A DNA stretch of 13,433 nt, taken from contig WELB01000146.1 in NCBI GenBank assembly GCA_009602725.1, positions 205,259 to 218,691 of the forward strand, read 5' to 3'. This stretch comes from Spirogloea muscicola (lineage: Eukaryota; Streptophyta; Zygnematophyceae; Spirogloeales; Spirogloeaceae). The translations under genes were made by a program, and so were the position numbers. Below the pieces are notes generated by a model. That model had not been told where the DNA came from. It searched no databases and saw only the letters and a list, made by a program, of their open reading frames with translations. Below are positions 6,870 to 13,433 of the stretch, piece by piece. Position 1 is the stretch's first letter. Every line of letters begins with the position of its first letter.

Positions 6870-9800
6870 TCATGACCACCCGGCCTCAAAGCTGATGCTT
6901 GTAGCATCGTTTGGGATATAGGGCAGCGTCGGGTCGTCATTGCCATCTCCCTTCAGATCTGTGTCTCGTCGTTCAAGCTCGCCCACTTCCGGCACTTGCA
7001 TTGACGCTCCCTGATGATCACATGGCCTCGCCATTCTGAGTGAGAGAAGTCGTTGGATGTCACCATCCAGCGGCACACTAACTGTCACTACCCACGACCA
7101 GAATCAGCTGCAACATCTAGCAGCAACATCACGCTTGACAGGTCGACTGCCCACCAACCTTTCTTCTCCTAGCAGGGTCTTTTGCAGCTTCCAGAGCATG
7201 CTGCAGCAAAGTCACGAGCTCCTTGAACTTGAACGGCTTCACAAGCACCTGCAATGGTGCAAACGGCAGGATAAGCTTGCCAAGCCAGATGGAGCTTCAC
7301 AGATCAATACACACATATACGGCGAGTGTGCACAGTATGCAATGAGTCAACGGAAATTCAACAAATCCTTAGTGGTCGTACCTCGTCCATTCCAGATGCC
7401 CGATACTGAGCAACTTGATAAGGCATGGCATTGGCAGTGCAGGCCACGATCGCCCCTGTGTATCCTTGACGCCGGAGCTTCTGAGCCACCTCCTCACCGG
7501 TGTACTTGGGCATCTGCAGATATAGCATTGCCCTCTTTACTAGACAAACACAGTAATCTGGCAGTAGAATGGTGACTGGCAATGCAAAGGTGACAAAAAC
7601 GCTCCATAGTGGTCTCTCTGCACTAAGTCAGGTGACTCCAAATGTCAGCTGCAGCTGCTGCTACCCTGCAGCAGCTACTCTTGGCGACCTGCAACTGACA
7701 ATGATACCTGATGATCGCACAGGAGCAGATCATACTCCTTAGCGCTGCACATGTCAAGTGCCTCCTGCCCATCGGAGGCGATGTCGGCTTCTATACCCAA
7801 CCGCTGCCATCGTGTGCACATGTAAAACAGTCGAGACTCGCATAAGCACAAGATCCTCTTGGAGGTCAAATTCGTGGAGCACTACATCGGATCAGAATGA
7901 GACTTCAGCTCTGTGTCCTGCTGTCTCTTGCTCGACAACATGAGTCATTCTCCAAGCATCCAATCACCTTGAGCATCGCCCAGCTTGTTCGTTGCAGTAC
8001 AGGCGAGTCTTCGGCCAACAGGACTTTCAAGTTGCTTGAAAATTGGAATACACCGTCACCGCTTGCCAATGCTGGCAAAAGAGGAATACAAAGAACCAGA
8101 ATAAGTATACAATAATTCTTTTGCTCCAGAGACCTTCGAAAATAGGCAGTAATGGCGTGCCTTACCAGTGCTGTCTGCTTGGGTTGCACCATCAGAAGCG
8201 CTGGCCACGAGGCTCTGATCTGCTGTTACTGCTGCTGGTGCGCACTGCGTATCTCCTGATGGCAGAGCTCCGCCGTCTTGTGCTTCATCTACAGACGGCA
8301 GCTTCACTAGAGGGTCGTCGTTCTGCCTATTGACTTCTTCTGATGGTATTCCTAGGGGAAGAACAAACCAGAATGTGGACCTGGGCAAGTGTCATTCAGA
8401 TTGTGAGATTGTAGTAATGCGCATCTGCATGTACTGTATGTGCTTCTAGGAACCCAGTAGCTGTAGATGCTTAGATTACCCAGGTTGATTGTCATGCTAG
8501 TCAAGTCAATATATTAAGGATGTGCAAGGGTCAGTGCTTCGCAAGTGCACACTGTATTTCTGCTGCTTCATCTTCGACATGAACATCCCCCTATTACGTA
8601 CAATATAGGCCTTGCTTGTCTCTACCCAAGCTCCCCTGAACCTGCAGTAAGTGCAATTCCACTTTCTGGGTCAAGACTTACTCACCCAATGCCCATCTGA
8701 CTGGTCACTCCTATCTCACCACCCATTTGGTTTATCAGCGTTTTGCAGATGGCCAGACCAAGGCCTGTACCAACTATCTTGGGGTGGTCCTTGGCACTGA
8801 GCTGGTGATACTTCTTGAAAAGGCGATCAATGTTTTCCTTGCTGATGCCAATCCCAGTATCAGTTACCTGACAAGGGCGTACTCATTGTTCGTCAGCACC
8901 AAATGATACGTGACAACCTTGCAATCACTGCGCCCAAGAGCGGCGCCAAATGCTGGTCAGGCCTGGCTGTAGCGACTTATATTCCGCAAAAGCAGTTGAT
9001 CGCTTAAAATACTACGTGGGCTACTAGGCTACAGTACTGCTGCAAGGCAAGAGGCCTGTTGATTGATTGAAAGTCAAGCTCACCTGAACCTTCAAAACGA
9101 CATAATTTTCTTCACTGACTGAGTGCAGGGACACCTGGACAGTCACTGAGCCTTGAGGAGTGAACTTGATGGCGTTGCTTAAAAGGTTGGAGATGACTTG
9201 TCTAAGTCGCGTGGGGTCACCAATGACTCTGTGTGGCACATTTGAGTCAATCTTCACAGCAATCCTTACTGAGGCATCTTTCCGCACAACTTGACCAGGA
9301 GTGCAATCCCCATTCATTGAGGAATCGACAACGCCAGCAGGTGCATGAGAGTTGGAGGAATTCTCTGAATAAGAGCGACTGGACCTGCACAAACCAAATT
9401 GCCTGGTGGAGGGAGGTGATTTCACAGACATGGAGGCGTAGCTATCCAAGCGGCGATGTCACTTTCACAGGGTGACTATCTCACCCCAGGAGCACCCTAG
9501 TAAGGGTCTAGTATATTCATAAGCACTCATAAGAGGAAATCTCAAGCCCTACCTCGAAGGACCGAACATGCTAGTCGCAGAAGACACGTGGGCAGCATAA
9601 GACTGTTGCGCAACTACGATATCCTCCACTAATTCGCGAAAGTCGAAGGTGACATGAATGAACTCCAATTTGCCCTCTTCAATCTTCCTCATATCCAACA
9701 CATCATTGACAATTGTCTGTTGGGGCAAACAAGCTGATATTATAATAAAATGTTTTGTTCTATACAAGTAAATGACACAGCTACTTACTCATTGTTAGCT

Positions 9801-12800
9801 TATTAACGTGCTAGGTGTCCAAGGACCACAAGTAAGACGTGGACGGACAAGCACACCAGTCTCTTACCGTCATGAGGTTGCTCTGATGCTCCATGCTGGC
9901 AATATGCTGTATGAAGGAGACGTGGAGAATACAGAAATCAGCACAATAAATAGTACAAGGACACAGATATTGTGGTATGTCCAGCAGGAGGCATAAGCAG
10001 CTTATCTGCAAAGTAGCTGGGAGATCTTGCCATCTGAATGCTCGCTAAACCTTCACCCTGGCACGTAATATTAAGAAGAAGCCAGAGAGCGCAGGAAGCA
10101 CATCACAGATCAAGTACTGATAGGACTAACCTTCATGATCTCTGAGCCAACTTTCTCAGCTTCTGGACTAGTCTGAATCAGCTGAATGCAAGCACTGATA
10201 CCGCACAATGGATTTCGTAACTCATGGCAAATGAATGAAAGAAAGTCATTTAAGTTCCTCTTGTGCTCCTGTGTGAAAGAGCACAGATAAAGAAAATATG
10301 TGTAAGGAGGTGATAGCTTTATGACATTTATAAGCTCTCACATACAACGACGTGCAAGTACAGCATCACATGACCAGTCTCTCAACAAAACTCATCAAGG
10401 ACAAGTGAGCAAGATACGAGTGTTCAAAGCTTTGATAGTCATACCTCGCTGAGTTGAGTCATTTGTCGCTCAAGCCGGATTGCTTGCCTAAAAGCATGTG
10501 CAGCCTTATTTTGAGATTCTGATAACATCTGCTTCTCATTGTAATGGGACTTCTTCATCTCCTTCATCTCATTTTCCATCTTCTGCTGCAGATTAGCTGC
10601 CCCCTACTCACCCAATATAACAACCCAACAAAGTAAGTGATTGTCTAAGCTATTCCTGTTTTTCCTGCATCTATGTCAGCCTTGTGATCTTAGTGGCTGC
10701 CCAGGTATTGTTATTACAACGCGCACTGATGCTGTGAACGTGCATAACTAGGACTACCTGTTGCTGCCTTGTACGGAGGTTGCGGACTGCAGCCTTATGC
10801 TCCACTTCGAGGTTATTCTCCTCATCGTGGTGCTTCTCTTTCAATCTCTGCATCTGTCTAGCCACGCTGGCCTCCTTTATCTCCAGCTCCTTGGCCTGCT
10901 GCTCCAATACACGCTTTTCAATGACATCTGCAGGAAGTACAGGGCGAAACTGTCAGACTGACTCTTAGCTTGCAATTACCGGTGTGCTCTATGAAGCAAA
11001 CAAGGTTTTAGGCCTGTTCACATCTTTCTGGTGTTGTAAAATATACTACACCAGAAAGATATGCACTCCACTGCAATAGATCTATATCCTACATTGGAAG
11101 GAAAGCAAACAGTATGGAGTATATAGTCTTCATGGAGAAAGCCCCGCCACCAAAATTCACATGAATACACAAGCCCAATAGGTCATGGATCTGCAAATAA
11201 CATGCGACTTGCAGTCCCCTACTGGAATACAAACCCATGTCTTCCTCTGGACTATCCTCGTCGGCTGCCTGGTTGAGATGCGCATCCTCGTCCCAGGCTA
11301 CCTGTGAGGCAGTGTAAAGGCTGCCCACATAGGACATGTTCTCGATGCCCCCTGAATCAGATGAATCCTGCACAACAAGCAAGACCACACCCTAAGCCAC
11401 CTCTTTCCAAACCTAGGCCCGTGCAAGTGTACACCTGTACCCTTTCCTGCCATGCCATCTGTGGCTACATGCATTGCAATTGCTCAATGGTTTGCTACTG
11501 ACAAGCTCAATCTAAATTCTGCCCCACATTTTGGCGCTGCCCAACCAGTGTGCACGCTTGCGAGCGGGAGATCAGCGAAGCCACCAGTATGACTCATGGC
11601 TATTTGGCTTACCTGCAATACCGTGAGGAACTCCGCAAAGTCAGCCTCCATACCAGCCTTGCGAGCCTCCTGTCGAGCTTGAGCTTCACGTTGCAGGCGC
11701 CGGTGCAACTTTTTAGCTGCCTTCCGTTGCTTTTGTCGCAGAGCCTCAGTCGGCAACAGAGCTAACTCCTTCTTCTGCATGCCACCATACATGACTGTAA
11801 TCAGATCATATCAAAGTAGGGGTTACTACCTTAGCTTTTTCATAGTGAAGAACTAGAGCCTCAGTCTTGCCTTGGACTCGATTCCTGAGTCATGTGTGTC
11901 ACGCATGTCAGATGCGCAGAGTGATCTGAGCATCATCCAAAACAATTAGAAAAGTTCCACAACAGACCTGCTTCTGCTTGAATGTGTAGAGTTCCGCCTT
12001 CATCTCGTTATTCCTTGTTGCTAACTCCAGCGCATGGTCTTGAAAAATCTTCTGCATCTGTTCCAGGTGGGCAGCCTCAAGCTCGTGCATGGTTGTCTTG
12101 CATTGCTGATCATACTCAAAGGCCCGACTACCGTTCTGGAGCTGAAGTAGCTGCATCTCCCGTAATTGCTCAGCAAGCTTGGCCTGCATAACCTTTGCCT
12201 GTCCTGCTGCAGCAGCATGTACCTGCCAGCAAGATGTCTGCTATTAGGCATATGCATCTCCCTTGAAACTCCGACACTCTCAGATTCTCAACCTCTTAAC
12301 CTCTGGATCTCTGAAATTCTCAAAAGCTCAGACTTTCACAATCTCAACTCTCAATTTCCCAAACTCTCAGAAGCTCTCACAAATTTTCATACTCTTATAG
12401 GGAATATCCAAGCTGCTGAACACATCACATCTGCAGTTACTCTATTTGCTGAAGCTACAACAGGTTTACTCTGCCCTGATTTATTCACGAGGGTGCTAGA
12501 CTGCTCTGGTCCTTTAGTGACATGCTCCAGAGAGCATGTCAACCATAAGCCTCCCAGTAACAATACCTTGAGAGCAATGTCTCGCTTCTCCTTCGGCAGG
12601 GATGTAAGCTGCAGCTCCAATGCTATCTGCTGATTCCGCTGCTTGCGCTGGTTTGCGGAGAACAGCTCCTTACGCTCACGCATCTGCCTCTCCTCCCGTT
12701 GCTGCATCCGCAGATTGAAGGCCTCCCGAGCTCTACACATGCGGGCCTGCTGAAGCTGCAGCTGCCTATGGGCTTTCTGTAGGTCAAAGTACCGCTGCTG

Positions 12801-13363
12801 TGCTAGTTGTAGCTTCTGGAAGTGGAGGTTGAGCGCAATCCTCAACGGTTGTCTGCAAGTCATAGCAAGGGGTCAGCAATTCCTTATGACGACCAGTCTA
12901 CAACCACTACGGCTGTCCATAGGTCCTGGCCATGCCTTCCAGCAGCTTTACCTGTGTGTCCGAGACCGGTTCTCATCGCTGCAAAGCAGATACATCTGTT
13001 AGCCTCAGGCCTCAAATACGACAAGAGAAGTGACCGTAAGAGGACTACACTGACATTGTATGAGATGATTGACTGAGGGGCACACAGGACTGACTGAGAT
13101 GCCAGGCTGAGCAATCCTGACAAGGACTGCAGATTTGCTGAGCGAAAGTACCTCTCAGCATCCTCTACGTCCTGCTGATTCTGCATGCTGAGCAGGTCTT
13201 CATGTTCCTGCTCCTGCTCCTCCTCAAGGTAGCGCTCCGCCCGCGCATGCATGGAAGCCAGCTCTGTCTCCTCTCTTGCAAAATGGACCTGCTGTTGCTG
13301 CAGCCGAAGTGTTTCCTCTGCTACAGCCTGCAGCAGACGATGAGCCGTCCGCAGATCATGGAG
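6870..13363 (-). CDS. Hybrid histidine kinase with long N-terminal coiled coil (5'-truncated)
   Basis: A phosphorelay sensor kinase, probably cytosolic. Nineteen minus-strand exons keep one frame for 1023 residues and a stop: 13363-13152, 12852-12567, 12222-11968, 11865-11830, 11774-11613, 11367-11235, 10927-10758, 10585-10445, 10268-10131, 9906-9868, 9716-9553, 9384-9084, 8867-8686, 8380-8166, 8071-7968, 7803-7708, 7513-7382, 7248-7155 and 7081-6870. Domains by in-window residue: coiled coil 1-317, acidic break 318-362, coiled coil 363-465, DHp about 466-545 (His480), ATPase about 550-750, linker, receiver about 825-945 (Asp876), acidic tail. Every required residue is present, so it should be active. 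Weak points: exon 11865-11830 has a poor AAG acceptor and may be absent, since skipping it keeps frame; the acceptor at 11774 and the donor after 11235 were chosen by phase. The first exon opens at an acceptor with no start codon, so the N-terminus lies beyond 13433. No transmembrane, PAS or GAF region is seen. Confidence 0.93.
7155..8071 (-). other. C-terminal receiver (REC) domain
   Basis: Assembled over exons 8071-7968, 7803-7708, 7513-7382 and 7248-7155. It has the acidic pair in KVLLAEDSPV (Glu832, Asp833), the phosphoacceptor Asp876 in LLLCDHQMP, the switch Thr904 in IVACTANAM and Lys926 in VLVKPF. The order and spacing are those of a complete response regulator receiver with no missing key residue. 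The last exon adds a 70-residue acidic tail with no recognised domain. Confidence 0.95.
8341..9580 (-). other. HATPase_c catalytic domain
   Basis: N-box LRQVISNLLSNAIKFT (639-654), G1 VTDTGIGIS (Asp682), F-box LFKKYHQL (about 695-702), G2 GTGLGLAI (712-719), and the final strand GSTFWFVLPL (740-749). All ATP-binding boxes are intact. A Ser/Asn-rich insert precedes the strand VRIAVKIDSNVP, see findings. Exon 8867-8686 carries the G1-to-G2 core. Confidence 0.95.
9553..10268 (-). other. DHp (HisKA) domain with phosphoacceptor histidine
   Basis: Exon 10268-10131 encodes FLSFICHELRNPLCGI, the H-box with His480 followed by Glu and the conserved Arg-Asn-Pro. A 39-base exon (9906-9868, HIASMEHQSNLMT) and exon 9716-9553 supply the second helix, TIVNDVLDMRKIEEGKLEF, a classic hybrid-kinase dimerisation pattern. 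All three junctions are phase 0 or match phase. Confidence 0.93.
11022..11060. repeat. 17-bp inverted repeat (hairpin) in a kinase intron
   Basis: Arms 11022-11038 (ATCTTTCTGGTGTTGTA) and 11044-11060 (TACTACACCAGAAAGAT) pair with a single T-T mismatch (35/47) around a 5-base loop. It lies within the intron between exons 11367-11235 and 10927-10758, about 95-130 bases from the downstream acceptor. It may be a miniature mobile-element remnant or a folding element in the pre-mRNA. Confidence 0.9.
12269..12397. repeat. Degenerate 8-9-bp minisatellite in a kinase intron
   Basis: About fifteen imperfect copies of a unit near AATCTCAA (for example ATTCTCAA, AATCTCAA, ACTCTCAG) run in tandem on plus, so the transcript strand is GA-rich. 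It fills much of the 344-base intron between exons 12852-12567 and 12222-11968. Confidence 0.8.
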
Positions 13364-13433
13364 CTGGAAGAGGAGATTGTTCAGAGGTCCAGGAAGATAG
13401 GACTACAGGTAATGCTTGGATGGTCGGGGGGGG
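13364..13433 (-). other. Partial intron of the kinase gene at the window edge
   Basis: The pyrimidine-rich stretch ending TCCTCTTCCAG is a strong acceptor for the first visible kinase exon. Everything beyond it to the window edge reads as intron with stops, and ends in a run of eight or more G on plus. The run may mark a contig edge. Confidence 0.6.

Larger units (their letters stand above)
10445..13363 (-). other. Coiled-coil region of the histidine kinase
   Basis: Residues 1-465 of the in-window protein are rich in Gln, Glu, Arg, Lys and Leu with heptad-like spacing, for example QREERQMRERKELF, LHRRLQREAQARQEARKAG and MQRLKEKHHDEENN. A Ser/Gly/Asp-rich break (DSSDSGGIENM, then DEDSPEEDM) at 318-361 separates a longer and a shorter coil. 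The second coil runs straight into the H-box helix (residues RLERQMTQLSEEHKRNLNDF), so it may act as a signalling helix. The long coil recalls the coiled tails of STE20/TAO-class protein kinases in style only. The exons themselves are interrupted by introns. Confidence 0.8.

Noticed and set aside
11481-11792. Start of the kinase exon at the TTACAG acceptor with an ATG just after it
   Set aside because: That acceptor gives phase 1, which does not fit the phase-0 donors upstream. The ATGCAG acceptor at 11775 keeps frame, although its pyrimidine tract is weaker.
1-13433. tRNA, rRNA, CRISPR array, or prokaryotic operon
   Set aside because: I saw no cloverleaf, ribosomal motif, spaced direct repeats or ribosome-binding sites, and the genes have spliceosomal introns.

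Overview
The window looks like nuclear DNA of a green alga (Chlorophyta). The genes are split by many short GT-AG introns. TGTAA motifs, the usual chlorophyte poly(A) signal, lie downstream of three of the stop codons. One protein begins with an Ala/Arg-rich leader and a V-R-C motif like an algal chloroplast transit peptide. Another is a close match in motif layout to a land-plant RING-finger family, and a third is a plant/alga-style hybrid histidine kinase. I cannot name the species. All exon models are read by eye from splice signals, frame and family motifs.

Layout. (1) 1-887, plus strand: the 3' part of a small protein, probably chloroplast-targeted, with a glycine-rich run and one hydrophobic segment; its 5' end lies off the window. 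(2) 1572-3079, minus strand and convergent with gene 1: a RING-HC protein with the plant GNRRWGDNGYVR motif; its second exon is unresolved. (3) 3080-5619: no convincing gene. It holds the GC-rich leader/promoter side of the RING gene with a short upstream ORF in good start context, a CGG-repeat tract containing an N, a 57-bp tandem duplication split by another N, and degenerate dispersed repeats. (4) About 5620-6072, plus strand: a weakly supported 3' end of a small one-helix membrane protein. (5) 6073-6869: untranslated or spacer DNA. (6) 6870-13363, minus strand: the main gene, a 5'-truncated hybrid histidine kinase whose reading frame can be followed through 19 proposed exons for 1023 codons before the stop.

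The kinase reads, in order: about 320 residues of Gln/Glu/Arg-rich coiled coil, an acidic Asp/Ser break, a further coiled coil of about 100 residues, the dimerisation/phosphoacceptor helix with H-box, the ATPase domain with N, G1, F and G2 boxes, a linker, one complete receiver domain and an acidic tail. All catalytic and phosphoacceptor residues are present, so it should autophosphorylate and pass phosphate to its own receiver. No PAS, GAF or membrane sensor is visible next to the kinase core; the sensor, if any, is the coiled coil itself or lies upstream of the window. The coiled-coil fusion is the most unusual thing here. There is no sign that the four genes form one pathway.
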